64,000 nt of DNA from Diadema setosum (GCF_964275005.1 NC_092690.1:6363336-6427335), one strand, 5' to 3'. Shown: positions 21,971 to 34,497, numbered from the stretch's first letter. The notes: generated by a model from the letters alone, not told the origin. A program made the numbers and translations.

Positions 21971-22627
21971 TGTGACAATGCATCACAAAACAGCAAGAAC
22001 AAAAAATCGCACGACTTGATTTTCCGTGCGGACTAAAAAGAAAAAGAAAGGGTAAAACAAGTCAACAAAGTCAATCTTGATTTTTTTTTTCTGAAAGAGC
22101 TATTCTTCTTATACGTTGTTCTTAAGTTTGGAATCATAAAATGAAGTAAAGAGTGTGTTTTTAGCAGTTTTTTTACACCTTTTTTGTTATAATTAGTTGT
22201 GTTGTTTGCTTTGTCCTAGAGGCCGCTTTTCATTTCTGTAAAAAGCTTTTACAGATTAATCACGTTCAACTCGAATAACTTTTGTAAGGATGATGTTACT
22301 GCTTTGAAAGTTAGCATTAGTCATTTCAAATTAATTCGATAATCCCGTCATTGCTTTGTTATGTTGGTTTAAATTCTGTTTTTGTCCCCTTCATCACATG
22401 GCTTGATTAAGATTAAGCTCTTGAATAGACCTTCTAAGAGCTTCTTTTCTCAGTTCACACTTTTCCCGGCTGTGTGCTTTCTTTCCAGTATTTTGATAGA
22501 TTAGGAGAGTCCGTCTGAAGAAAGTTACACATCATTTTAAAGTTTAGAGGATTCTCTTTCAGAATCTGACCTTAACTAAAAATTCTTATCTGGCGATTTT
22601 TTGTTGGTTTTGTGATGCAGGGTTGTA
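21971..22627. mobile_element. MITE family A, copy 3
   Basis: This diverged copy of about 657 bp runs from TGTGACAATGCATCACAAAA to TTTTGTGATGCAGGGTTGTA. It lies between the two arms of the local duplication. A CA microsatellite follows at 22646-22671. Confidence 0.75.
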
Positions 22628-22641
22628 TGTACAGATTATAG

Positions 22642-22675
<34 letters not shown>

Positions 22676-22929
22676 TACATTTAACATGTATTTACTATAT
22701 TCATTTACATTTATACATCTTACATCTTTGTAAAGATTGCTTGTTTCAAACTTAGCGATGTATCTGATTTTTCTATTCCACTATATAGGCTTTTGTAAAT
22801 CCTAGGATTTATGGTTTGAAAGCTTTTCATCATTTTTCATTTAAAAATTAAATATTCCAGATTTCCTTTTCTATTTTTCTTACCTTCAACCTTTGTGACG
22901 AATATTACATCCGAACGAAAACTTTTTGC

Positions 22930-23625
22930 TTTACTCCGTACTGAAATGACATTGCGTATACCGATACCAGTTTAAACTACTGAAAAAAAGAAACGTGACA
23001 AGTTAGTAATAATGATCGCAATTATTCTATACTTTGATGTGCTGTAGTATCGTTGCCCTTTGTGGTTGATACGAAATGGTCTGTGTACCAATGTGTTCAA
23101 ATTTGCCTGTTTTTAAAGACATATTCGATACAATATTTCATCATATTTTACTGTACCCCATATGTCTTCTTAAACAATGAGTTTTGACAAAGTTAAAACT
23201 TAACGGTAATGTTTCTTGCATGGTTTTATGGAATAGTTCATTATAGTGTTAAGAAATGTGAATAATGTATTTTGTTACCATTATAAATGGTAGATTTAGT
23301 ATTTGAGTAAGGAGTCGTATCAAGTTTTTAGTAGGCTGTTACCACTTCTCCGCATCGGATTGTTCTCATAATGAACAACCTGTGCAACAGATTATTAGCG
23401 CATACATACAGTATTACATTGTATCACGTAGACGAGGTTGTTATGCATTTTGGACGATATTTCTGTAAGATGTATTTGTACGGTAATGTAAGTGACCAAT
23501 TATCATTGTTTGATCACAGATTAGTTTCATCATCGTATGTCAGTTTAATTACGTGTACATGTAATAAAGTCATTATTAGGAACATGGCACTCTATCTTTG
23601 AATTTTGTGACGAACGTACTGTGAC
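22930..23625. repeat. Right copy of the old local duplication
   Basis: This is the partner of 21100-21840. It ends just after GTGACGAACGTACTG. By eye the two copies are roughly 65-75 percent alike, so the event is old. Confidence 0.7.
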
Positions 23626-24057
23626 GAAAGTATTTTTTAAAAGGGATACTATTATATAGGTTTGTCCGGACAGTTCCATACTTGTTGCCATTCCAATACA
23701 TTATTCAAATTCACACAGCACACGCACGCGAAAATATTTCGGGCATTAAGATTCAGAATATGAGCGATCAATTCCCTTTATGGGAGTTCTATTTCGTTTT
23801 CGTCAAATCAAATTCACACTTGGGCATTCAATGTCCACATGCGAGCATCGCATTTCCTATACCCGCACATTCAAATTCATGCGATAGTCATGCGATAGTT
23901 CCGATGAGCTTGTTTCGACCGTTCAATTTAATTTTCAGGCGATATTAGGTTATTCATTCGTGCAATCAGTTTAATGACGAAAATAGTGTACTAGGAGGGA
24001 GAACGGGCATATACAACAAATGAAGGCTTGCATAAAGTGTAATTACGAATGTTTCAA

Positions 24058-24599
24058 CACTGCAAAAAGTCCTGTGTTAAATATGAAACACCAAGCTGGT
24101 GTTAAATTTCCGGCGCTCATTCATGGTGTTAGATTAACACCTCCGGGTGGCATTTCAAAATGTAAAATTGTTTTTTGAATAGTTTCTTAGTTACTGCACT
24201 TGTTGGTAATTTTGAACTTCAACAAGACGATAAAGAATTTTCTGATAAAGAACTTGATTTTTGAAAAAAAAAATGTGAAAACACATTTACACCATAGTAA
24301 CACCAGTTGGTGTGGTCCCCTATTGAAGCTGGACGGGTGTTATACCATTGAAAATAACACCACCAATATCAAATCAACACCATGCGGTGTCATTATTGAA
24401 TTTACTCTAGCGCAGTGTCAAAAATATCACCAGCCAGTGTCAAAGTACACCACAAAGTGCCAGGTGAACACCTTTTAACACCGTCACAATACATTTTCTA
24501 CACCTGTGGGTGTGGTCCTCTATTGAAGTTTGATCGGTGTTAGATTTAACACCCATGGTGTTAAATCTAACACCGATGTTTTTACAGTGAATGGTTCTA
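24058..24599. mobile_element. CACTG-ended, CACTA-like non-autonomous element
   Basis: The ends CACTGCAAAAA and TTTTTACAGTG form the inverted termini of a 542-bp element. Its interior is packed with GTGTTA/TAACAC motifs in both orientations, as expected for the subterminal repeats of EnSpm/CACTA elements. A perfect 19-bp stem (CGGTGTTAGATTTAACACC with its complement, loop CAT) lies at 24535-24575. I could not identify a clear target-site duplication. Confidence 0.6.
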
Positions 24600-25600
24600 C
24601 ATTGTTCTCTGTTGATGTGTTCTTTGTTTGTCATCTCGATAAACTTTAAATTGTAAGGTCCATCGCATCCGAACAACACGACAATCTAATCACATCTCTT
24701 GATGATACTGCTTGCTGACAACGCCCCAAACGATAACCACACATTAACAATGCATCAATATAAAGACAAACTGACACACAAGGATCTCACATAATCCAGC
24801 AAAAGTAAACCAATAAGTAATTAACAACAAACAAGACGTTTACAATGTTCATGTTACAATTTGTATCAGTTTTAATGTATAGTGTCAATCAACCGTCCGT
24901 ATTATGCTCGTCTCTAGGCCTATGTTTGTTTGTTTGTTTGTTTGTTTGTTACCTTTTCCATCTAAGAAGATGACTGGATAGCCCATATTCTGCTGCAACA
25001 GCTGGTCTACCATGGGTCCAGTTGGAAGTAAGGTGGGACCACTTAACCTTGATAAACTCTCTGCTATTTGCGATGAATAAATGAAGTGGGATCTTTTACG
25101 TGCATGAGTTGTGACTCTCACACATAGACCCCCATTGTATGTCCTATCCGAGGGACATGTGCCTGCATATTCCTTTCCTGAAGCACCAGTTCAATTTTTC
25201 CAATGAGCAGGTGGATGTCTACTGCAAAAATAAATAACCTTCATCATAAACCCCAATATGTTCAAAGCTGAATCAAAAAGACTCACATACACGTCCCAAA
25301 CTGACTGAATTGAGGAATTCTTCTAAATTGAATGCGGTTATTGGGAACATGGTTGGTATTCATGAATTTGAAGACCAGCTTGAGATGAATTTGAATGTTC
25401 ATTGCTGATCCAGTGCTGCGAGCGTGAAAAGCGTGAAACTGGATGCTCGGAATAGGAACTTGAAGGACAAAAGTATGAAATTGACTGGGAAAAACTTTAT
25501 AATGTTTATATCTATTATACATTAAAGCATAAAACTATACGTAAAATGTCAGTACTAAATGTATATGTATAGCTATTTACAATGTGTACCTTAATATATA
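24600..25600. other. Intergenic sequence with scattered ATTCAAATTCA motifs
   Basis: ATTCAAATTCA-like motifs near 23690-23880 (+) and 25320-25450 (- orientation) hint at a diverged inverted repeat around the CACTA-like element. A TTTG microsatellite lies at 24926-24950. No gene was seen. Confidence 0.35.
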
Positions 25601-25614
25601 GGCCTATATGTATG

Positions 25615-25631
25615 CACACACATACATACAT

Positions 25632-25687
<56 letters not shown>

Positions 25688-25717
25688 GTTTGTTACTGTG
25701 TGTTTGTAAACATATAA

Positions 25718-25767
<50 letters not shown>

Positions 25768-25770
25768 GTA
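25615..25770. repeat. CA/TA microsatellites
   Basis: CA repeats (25615-25648) lead into TA repeats (25649-25686 and 25720-25770). Confidence 0.9.
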
Positions 25771-27017
25771 TACATATATAATTTTTGGTATTTCGCTAAT
25801 TACATTAGGCCTTTTTATATTCCAGAATATTTGAGTAATTAAGAAATATTTTGCTATTATAGTGAATGATAAAATGCATATGTTAAATTCCTTTTTATTC
25901 ATCTTAATTTCAACCCCTGTGATGTCTATTAAATACCTACGAAAACACAGGCAATAACAACGGTTTTTTTTTTTATCTTACAGATGTATATATGAATACA
26001 GGTATTAACTTTTACCACGTCAGTTACAGAAGTTGTGAATGATCACTGACGCAGCGACTTCGATAGTCTATACATTCTACTTCCCTCCCCTCCCCTCCCC
26101 CTCCAAAAAAAACAAACAAACAAACAAACAAACAAATAAACAAAACATGCTACCCACCCATCAATTACCCCATTATCAATTTTCTGGGTTATGAAAATTC
26201 AACCCAGTTTTGATATAGGCTTATTATAACACATTATTCTTTATCACATTTTTTTTTCGGAATGCAAACTTAACTACACAAGGGGGAAAAAGCAAGTTGT
26301 CAATGTTCATGACATCCAAGGTCACATTCTGTATCCGGTGACTGTATGGTAATCTCCGTTTTGTTGCTTCCGATTCCCAGCACCTTAATTTTAAGCTATC
26401 ATTTCTCCTCAATAACAACACAAACTTCTAAGATTATTTTAAAGTATAAACATCATACATATCAAGTAATTTACTTCCTGGGTCAAACCACTTCCTCTTC
26501 TCAATCCATGTTCATCTCATTTAGCAATACTCCTGCATTGAGTTTCCGGTTTACAATCTTTACAATCAGCGTCTCCAATTTGGAAAGTCATGTAAGTTTA
26601 GAAATGACATGGCAAGATCAACAAAAACCCAAAATAAAGAGCTTCCTGAATATTGAATAACGAATCACAGTATTATCCCTATTTCAAACTCAGACTCTTG
26701 TAAAATTACATGATATACATACGATAAATGCTAATGAGCAAATACTTTGAGAATTTGGCATGTTTTTGTTTTGAAATGAAATAAGGACTACTATGACCAT
26801 AAGATCATGTTATAAGAGCACACCGACAAGATCTATCAAATTTGCTATAGTAACATAGTTCTTACTGAACATCGTGTAACTTCATATCGTTGTTATGGTA
26901 TTGGTCATTTCTTAGTCATAATAAAACGTAACATTTAGCTCAGTGTTTGTGTGCAAGCAGTTTCAATGAAAAAGTCTTTAAAAGTAATCAAATGAAATAA
27001 TTCGCTAACCATGTCCC

Positions 27018-27023
27018 TTTATT
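27018..27023 (-). promoter_or_regulatory. Polyadenylation signal of peptide gene 1
   Basis: AATAAA on the minus strand, 47 nt downstream of the gene 1 stop codon. Confidence 0.65.
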
Positions 27024-27069
27024 GAAAATACATTTGTGCTTGCGTATTCCAACAAAATCTTTTCCAGAC

Positions 27070-27167
27070 TTAATAAATGGTACTGCAAACTCTGTAGTGT
27101 TTCGGATTCTTCCGCCGATATTTCTTGTCACACGCACACTTGGCACCGTTGAGAGGGTGAGTGCAAC
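27070..27167 (-). CDS. Peptide gene 1, exon 2 (four-cysteine domain)
   Basis: The acceptor reads CCCACACAG|GTTGC. The leading GT joins the exon 1 base C to give Arg, and the frame then opens CTHPLNGAKCAC. It stops at TAA (27072-27070). This short exon has no start codon of its own and was found by its match to 34588-34682 and 46278-46364. Confidence 0.87.
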
Positions 27168-29616
27168 CTGTGTGGGAGAGTATGATATTGACAAAGAAAT
27201 GTTACATACGATTTACAACAAAAAAAAAATCAAAGTATATAATAATTATAACATTAGCCGAGAAGCTGTCACGTTTTCGCACTTACAATGTAATACATAT
27301 GTGACCGTGCATCACAAAACAAACAAAAAGTCGCACCCCTTCGTTTTACGTGAGGACTCATAAAAGGTGACATGGGACAACCAAGTCAATGTTTGGTTTT
27401 TCAAATTTCCTGAAAGAGGTATTTTTCTTCTACATTATAATTATGTAACTTTTCGATCGTAAAACGAATGGGACTGTGTGTTTTCAGCCGTTTTTCTGCA
27501 ACCCTTTTTTGTGGAGTAGTGAGATCAGGTATGTCTTATAGACCCCTTTTCATTCTTGAAAAACATTCGCACACTCTTCACTTTCAGCTCTAATACATTT
27601 GAAGATAACAATACTGCGTAGAACGTTGGCATTGATTATAGACAGATAATCTCCTCATCGTTGTTCGCTCCTATGGTTACTTAACTAAAGATCTATGTCT
27701 GGCGACCAATAGTTGGTTTTGTGATGCAGGGTCACTTATACTGCGTTGACTCTGATAGATATTGTAATATTATTATTATATGATTATATGATGTTATAAC
27801 GATGTGGCATAACGAAACATCATTTTTTTTAATTATTCAAATTCATGAAATTCTTCCGTCGAGATGTTTCCATTGCAACTGATTGATAAAATTGCCCTGC
27901 ATCGACGTAAATAGCACTGAAATGATCAGTGTTTTAGTAGTAGCCATGATAAGGAAAAAATCATGGGTGTAGGAGTCGAACCTACGACCCCCTGATCTCC
28001 AGACAGGCGTCATCTCCACTAGACCAGCGAGCTTTCGCCTGACAGCAACTGTTGGTTCTAATCCTTATAGCATGCAGCGCGTGCTGCTTAATTATTCAAC
28101 GTCATGAACATTCTTCCGTCGAGGTGCTTTCATTGCAACTGCTTGACAAACAATTTGTAAATCAGTTGCAATGAAAACATCTCGACGTACGCCCATGATT
28201 TTTTTTTTTATTATGGGCATCTAAAACAGTGATCAATCTAGTGCTTATTTACGTCGATGTGGGGCAATTTGTCAATCAGTTGCAATTTCTTTAGATTCTT
28301 CACACTTCATAATCGGAAGGGTATTATGTAGTGTCAAAATAGTATAAACGAACAACTAATGTGTATGTGCATCTATTAACCATGAAGCGATTTTTTCACT
28401 TTCTGTCATAAGCAGTAAGATATATGATTTGTACTTCAGACCACGCCGAGGACTTCAAGAGAGTCAACATATACAGACAATCGTTCTCATTTTCCCGAAA
28501 TCACCTTATCTCTTTTCGCACATTAAATGGCAACCACTTGCAGGCAGATAATTTCAACAGGTAGTTTCTAATAGTACTTAAATATTCTATTATGTACAAT
28601 CCCCGGTAGTGTTACATTTGCGCTAATTCCATTGCGTCAAAATGATTAATATGACCTTCCTCACTTTCATAACAAAAAATATGTAATATGCGGCCGCATA
28701 AAATGTTATGAAATGAACAGTTACAAACAAACGGTCTCACCATGACTGCCCCCCCCCCTTTAGAATAATACCATGAACAGATGAAGAAGATGATCGTCAT
28801 ACGTAGAGTTTATAACAATAAGGTTCGATTTCAATTTCAAGATTTTTTATGTCATGCTTCTCGTATATATCAATATTGCATCAAAAGTAGAACCGCAAAT
28901 TCTTGTACTCTGCCAATAACTTACAACACAAACAACCAAAACAACAAAAACCGAATGCACATATGATATACACGATAAATATAATGATAGCAGGTCGGGT
29001 TGTCCAAAGTGAAGTATGACGGGACTGACATGAAAGCAAGCATGTTTGGCTGTAAGTTCCGAATAATCAGTGTTCGTGATTAGGAGAACAGGTGACTTAA
29101 TCATACCGAATAAGGGAATCGAGAAATGCTTCGTAATTAAAACAAAATAAGAAAAAATAAACTTTACTAAAAAGTGATCCATAATGTTTCAGAGTAGAAC
29201 ATGGTTCTTTTATGTTATACAATGCCTACTTTGATGTACTCTAAACTATTGTTGCATTAGAGCTGTCACGGACATGCAGCAAAACTGACATGCATAGCTA
29301 TTGGATCATTTGGTGCCTGCCGTCGAGCTCCTGCAGGCGTTGAGGATTATGATAAGAAGGAGTTTTTCAATAAAGGTTTATTGTACGGACATTCAGATTT
29401 ATCGAACTCACGGAAGAAGCGACCCCTCTTCTCCATCTCAACATCGAGAACCTCGTTGCCTGCATCCGAGTCTCCATCGTCCAAGTATGTTGACAGGACG
29501 TCAAGCAGGGCGTCGACGTCTTCCTCCGACAGATCATACGGCGTTAAGGCTGACGTGCTGAGGCAGATCACCATAGCGACAGCAACAAAGAGCAATAACT
29601 GCTTCCCAAGAACCAT
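27070..29616 (-). CDS. Four-cysteine cationic peptide precursor, gene 1
   Basis: A two-exon gene on the minus strand: exon 1 29616-29412, intron 29411-27168 (2.24 kb, GT-AG), exon 2 27167-27070. The precursor is 100 aa. Residues 1-23 are a signal peptide (MVLGKQLLLFVAVAMVICLS), followed by an acidic prosegment to about residue 62 (14 Asp/Glu), a Lys-Arg cleavage site at 63-64, and a 36-residue basic peptide starting GRFFRC. Its cysteines follow C-x8-C-x-C-x14-C, with core CACDKKYRRKNPKHYRVC and end STIY. Net charge of the mature peptide is about +9. The start was chosen at the Met that opens the signal peptide; an upstream in-frame Met would add an unlikely Phe-rich leader. AATAAA lies 47 nt after the stop. 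The intron holds a family A MITE and SINE pieces. Likely secreted; antimicrobial role inferred from the charge-balanced precursor and cysteines. A peptide hormone is the alternative. Confidence 0.85.
27300..27736. mobile_element. MITE family A, copy 4 (internally deleted)
   Basis: Both ends are present (TGTGACCGTGCATCACAAAA to TTTTGTGATGCAGGGTCACT), but the copy is only 437 bp against about 690 for the family. It lies in the intron of peptide gene 1, about 130 bp upstream of the exon 2 acceptor. Confidence 0.8.
27838..28290 (-). mobile_element. tRNA-derived SINE copy and fragments, inside the intron of peptide gene 1
   Basis: The minus strand carries a tRNA-like head: A box TGGTCTAGTGGAGATGACGC and B box GTAGGTTCGACTCCTAC (27963-28030). 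The body (ATGGCTACTAC, ACACTGATCA, ATTTACGTCGATG, GCAATTTGTCAATCAGTTGC, TTCCGTCGAG) runs left to about 27840. A second copy of the body, in the opposite orientation, follows at about 28085-28290. The arrangement is head-to-head, as at 48.6-49.0 kb. Confidence 0.72.
28300..29400. other. Intron of peptide gene 1, 5' half
   Basis: No further exon or element was recognised between the SINE block and the exon 1 donor. Confidence 0.5.
29412..29616 (-). CDS. Peptide gene 1, exon 1 (signal, acidic prosegment, Lys-Arg)
   Basis: This exon has 205 coding nt, i.e. 68 codons plus one base (C). The donor reads TTCTTCC|GTGAGT. The encoded end MEKRGRFF matches MEKRGRFR of gene 2 at the same phase. Confidence 0.87.
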
Positions 29617-29699
29617 TTTGCTTGTGGAGAGGCCAAGGTGTGCTGTCTCATGTAGTTTACAGTTACTTTTCCAAAAGAAGAAGAAGAAGAAGAAGAAAA

Positions 29700-30840
29700 T
29701 AATGATGAAGAAGGAAAAGAAAGTACAACTCATGTTTTAACTTTTGATTTAAACATATTTTATGTGTTCGTATCACATTTTCAGAGTAACATAGATATTA
29801 TGCATATCTTTCAAGTAAATTTTAGATTATGACTACTTGCAACTTAATATCCAAAGTGTGCCAGGTGAGTTTACTATGAAAGTGAAATCCATGTGTGTGC
29901 GTTTTTGACATTCCCGGGGTAAGTATATCAAAGAGGGAATTTAACCCTTCCGAAATAAAGCATTCCATAGGTACCTATTACGACGGCTCCTGTATCTTTA
30001 TTGGCATTTTTTTTCTTTTTTAAGTGAAGATCTTTTCATTCAGCTACGGAGCCATTTTGCCCATTAGTCTTACCTTGCAAAGGTTCATTTGGCTCGAGCT
30101 GATGTAGAATGAAACAAAATATTGATAACGAAACAGGCAGGTTTTTTTTTTTTTTCAATAAAACATCACACAATAGTATTCTATTTCTTCCATCTAAGTG
30201 TATCAATTTCCATATCCCAGTACTTAAAAAAAAGAGAATGATGCAACAATATAAATGATTGAAATGAGGAAACATAAAGTAAATGGTACAAGCAAAGCCT
30301 GGAGCTAAATCCTTGCATTAAATGATGATGGAGAACATCGAACAAATTTTGTCAAAGGCGACAAACAGAAGAAAGTGAGAAGCGACTTACCTGGGCACTT
30401 CAGTTTATTTTATTTTCCCCTCGCTTATAGTTTTGCAGATTCTTAGAGAAAAGAGGAAAAAAGCCTTCCCACTTCTGTCGTCTGCCGGCAGCTGCTCCCG
30501 AAATACTAACAGACCTTGTTCGAGACGACGCGTTATAAGCTTTCCAAGTATTACGCAATCACTCCGAAAAGTATAATTATATCTAAGCTTTGCAAATTAT
30601 GTCAAAACACGCAATACTATCAGGCTACCTAATCTTTTCATGTTATGAAACTTAATTTGCATGCAGCGTACGTTCTCAAGGGAGTTTCCACGTTAATAGT
30701 CGTCAAGATGCCATCTGCCTTTACATTGAAGTTTTCTCGGCTTTGATTTAGTTGGTGAAGACTTTTTTCCCCACCTTTGATGGGTTCTGCTGAGGTGTCA
30801 GATTTACTCCGACTACGCCAAGCACAATAAACTTTCCGAT
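29700..30840. other. Upstream flank of peptide gene 1
   Basis: A GAA-rich tract (29677-29725 on the + strand) lies just upstream of the start. No clear TATA motif was seen at a convincing distance. The rest shows nothing recognisable. Confidence 0.45.
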
Positions 30841-30853
30841 CGTTCTTTAGATT

Positions 30854-31092
30854 TTAAAGGGATTGTACAGTTTTGGTTGAGACCTAATTTCAGGTTTCTA
30901 ACATTTTGGGGTGAGATAACGAGAACCCTTTTATGAAATGTGATTCCAAAACCGATTTTCATCAAACAAACTTTGAATTCGTCTTGGAATGTTATGCTTT
31001 GTACTATTTCATAAGTGGTTTCTTGGTGTCTCACACTAAGATAAAACCCTAATCCTTACCTCCACCAACAAGAATATTGTACCATCCCTTTA
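30854..31092. mobile_element. MITE family D, copy 2
   Basis: The ends are TTAAAGGGATTGTACAGTTT and ATTGTACCATCCCTTTAA. At 239 bp it is shorter than the other copies. It shares ACCGATTTTCATCAAACAAA with copy 1. Confidence 0.75.
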
Positions 31093-31369
31093 AACTGTCA
31101 TATCATTATCAATGGTGTTACATGGCAAACGCGGAACTAGGAAAGGGAGGGATTAGTGGTGATCTAACGCATAATCTCCGTAGCCGTCTTTCGAAGTTTG
31201 GTTAAAGGGCATGTTCACCATTTCATACGCTATAACTCTGATATTAGTACAACTCTTCTATAAAAACTTCAGGTCATTAGGCCACTGAGTGCCAATGATA
31301 TTGTTCGACTGAGAAAACGCATTGGAACACTTGAGTGTATAAAAAGACATGCTTCCTGATATTGTTTTT

Positions 31370-31810
31370 TTTTTTTTGGGGGGGGGGTTGGGAAAAGGAG
31401 TATAGAATGAATATTTTATTTTATCAATTGAGATGTTTAGAATATTATTTTGGTTAGAACAGAGAAATTTGAGTAGAAGTTTAAGTAGATGTATGTAGAT
31501 ATATATGTTATGAAATATATGTATTGTTAGGAAGGTTGGACTGTTGGTAAAGTAATGTGGGTGCATGCAAGTAGGTATATGTGCAAATAGATTTATGTGT
31601 ATGCTTTATTTATGTACGCGGATGTGTATGTATGTTTAATAAGAAGTGTGTTGATGTGTAGAAGAACGTAAATACAATGTTGGAAGTTTTGTTATGTTGT
31701 TGGATGTTTTAAGAAATGAGTATCTGCAGAATATGACATATTTAATGGAGCGAGCCTCATCACAGGACACACCCCCCCCCCCACACACACACACACACAC
31801 AGACACACGT
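31370..31810. repeat. Low-complexity tract (T/G run, C run, CA repeat)
   Basis: A T-run followed by a G-run (31365-31387) and a C-run followed by CA repeats (31769-31802) flank sequence rich in TATGT-type words. Confidence 0.6.
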
Positions 31811-32294
31811 TTATACATCCGTTTCACAACCCTTTATACATAGAACGACATGATTAAACGAACGTACTCAGCGACAAGTAAGTTCCATTTTGTAATTGTA
31901 TTTAGTAATATTATGTTTGTTTGTAATATTGATATTCGATAAAAAAAATTGTGTTATTAATGTTTGTGTAGTTATCGTTATGTTTAAGTATATTTTGAAT
32001 ACATAGAATTAATTTATTAAAAGTTTGTTAAGTTCAGTATGATTTTACACCGTGGTTAATTTCGTTTAAATGTTGCTGTTATAAATTTTCATTTTAGAGT
32101 AGGGCTATTAGCTATTATTCAATATCACAGCCAAGTCTCTCGTGCAAGTTTTGTTTCAATATATTTAACTGTTTATTGTCCTTGCACCGCTCCGCCATCT
32201 TCTGCTTCAGCCCATTGCTGTCACTATATAATATGTATATATACGTGTGTGTGTGTGTGTGTGTGCGTAGTATATATATATATATATATATATA

Positions 32295-32976
32295 TGACCG
32301 TGCATCACAAATTGAACAAAAAGTCGCATCCATCGATTTTATGTGAGCACTCAAAAAGGTGAAATGGGTCAGCCGAGTCAATCTTGAGTTCTCATGTTTT
32401 CTGAAAGAGCTACCCTTCTTCTACGTTATTCTTAAATTTGAGCATATAACATGTACTTAATTGTGTGCGAAAGTGTGTTTCAGCAGTTCTTTTCTGCAAC
32501 CCATTTTGGGGAGAATAGGATAATCAGGTATATAGCGTCCCCGTTTCATTTCTTAAAATCCTTTACACGCTCTTCACTTTCTAATAACTTTTGAAAGGAT
32601 AACTTTGCTGCTTTGAAAGTTAGCATTAATCATGGAGAGAATGTGTCAATAGAACATGCTCATTATCAGCTTAATCTGGTAATCCCTTCATTGCTGTTGC
32701 CCCAGTGGTTTACTTCCTGTGTTTTGTCCCTTTCATTGCACAGCTCGCACTGCTTGGTAAAGATTAAGTGCTTGTATAGACCCTGTACGTCAGAGCCTCT
32801 TTTCTCTGTTCACACTTTTCCAGAGTGTGTACTTTCAGTATCGAGATAGGTTAGGGGAGTCCATTTGAATTGAGTGATACATCATTTTAAAGCTTAGAGT
32901 CTGCTCTTTAAGGATCTGCCCTCAACTAAAGATCCATGTTTGGCGACTTGTTGTCTGTTTTGTGGCGCAGGGTCAC
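32295..32976. mobile_element. MITE family A, copy 5, next to TA repeats
   Basis: This copy of about 682 bp runs from TGACCGTGCATCACAAATTG to TTTTGTGGCGCAGGGTCACA. A TA microsatellite (32272-32294) abuts its left end. Confidence 0.8.
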
Positions 32977-33004
32977 ATATTTAAGTGCATATTATGTATT
33001 AAAA

Positions 33005-33042
<38 letters not shown>

Positions 33043-33046
<4 letters not shown>

Positions 33047-33287
33047 GAGTTTGTTTGCAAAAACCGATAAGTCTATTTTTGAAGATTTTGAAGTACGATG
33101 TCTGTCATAAAGTACAAAATAATATCTTTCAAATGATACATTGGTCACTACATATAAAGGTACATTTTTGAAGTTATGGTCAAAAGAAGCAAAAATTGTC
33201 TTATTATTCTCTTTATTTTTCTTGACCTTTAATTGCAAATATCTCCATTTCGCAAATAGGGACTTATCGGTTTTTGCAAACAAACTC

Positions 33288-33291
<4 letters not shown>
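33043..33291. mobile_element. MITE family B, complete copy embedded in TA repeats
   Basis: This 249-bp element has perfect 31-nt inverted ends (TGAAGAGTTTGTTTGCAAAA continuing ACCGATAAGTC). TA microsatellites lie directly on both sides (33009-33042 and 33292-33324). There is no coding capacity. Confidence 0.88.
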
Positions 33292-33328
<37 letters not shown>

Positions 33329-33706
33329 ACCATACACCCACACTTGTAAATCATAATATACACACCGTATTGTATAAAAGCATATACACAAATACACACA
33401 CACACACAAACAGACAAAATAATGCATTGATCCCATTTCTAATCATTTTGTTTTCTTCTTTTTTTCTCTCTCTCTCTATTTTACTCTCAATCAGCAGCAC
33501 ACCGTTTCATGATTCCTTCACCAATTCTACGTTTTCTTGTCGGGCAGATCTGTGCAGTAAAATCTTGAGATGCTACTGAATGAATTTTTAACCCTTTAAT
33601 AATAAAGGAAACACATTTCAGGGAGTGTATTTACAATTCTATCACACACACACAGATACGTGCATTTCACATCTTCTGCGCATCTGCCGTGTCTGTATGC
33701 TGCAAA

Positions 33707-33951
33707 TGAAGAGTTTGTTCGCAAAAAACGGTAAGTCCATTTTTTGAAGATTTTGGAGTCTCTGTCATAAAGTACAAAATAATACCTTTTAAATGATATA
33801 TTGGTCACTACATATACAGGTACATTTTTGAAGTTAATGTCAAAAGAAGCAACAATTTTCTTATTATTCTCTTTATTTTTCTTGACCTTTAATAGCAAAT
33901 ATCTCCATTTGTCAAATATGGACTTATTGGTTTTTGCGAACAAACTCTTCA
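33707..33951. mobile_element. MITE family B, copy 3
   Basis: This 245-bp copy has ends TGAAGAGTTTGTTCGCAAAA and TTTTTGCGAACAAACTCTTC(A). It lies 415 bp from the previous copy, in the same orientation, and outside a TA tract. Confidence 0.85.
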
Positions 33952-34497
33952 AATGTTCCTCATACTGTTTTATCTTTCTCTTTCGCGACACTTACCCGAG
34001 CACAGTGTGTCGTATTTGTAATTGTATATCCACAGCATGTTTTAAACACCAGAATGACAATCTTAAATCTTGAATGACTCATTTTCACGATAAGACACAT
34101 ATTTTGTTGAAAACAGGAAAGAGGTGGCTTTAATATGAAGCATAAGGTTATGTATGTCACATAATTACATTTCTTAGGGGGTGATGACTGGGTTTTTAGA
34201 CTTTTACATAAGCAGAAATATACCTCAGTCATTGGCAAACCTACTTCGCGTATAATTTTTGCCCTTAAATAATTCTGCTCCGTTTTATCAAATGTATAAC
34301 ATGGTTATAACAATATTTCAGTGATGTCAATATTTTATGTGTCATTTATTGTACATTGCACGCATCAACATAATTCAAAATCATGTTATACTGTAGTAGG
34401 CAGTAATGAAGGATCCTTTCGCCAGTCTGTGTATCTCATACATTATACTACACTCTCATCTTAAATCAGAACACAGTATGAAATAAATGTTTCATAA

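Noticed and set aside
27963-28035. Functional tRNA genes at 28.0, 48.75 and 48.99 kb
   Set aside because: The anticodon stems are imperfect, anticodons differ between copies, and each copy is attached to the same SINE body.
29381-29740. 119-codon plus-strand frame opposite peptide gene 1 exon 1
   Set aside because: It is the antisense shadow of the signal-peptide exon.
33596-33991. Lys/Asn-rich frames repeated at 33, 41 and 52 kb
   Set aside because: They are translations of family B MITE copies; the repeated similarity comes from the element, not from a gene family.
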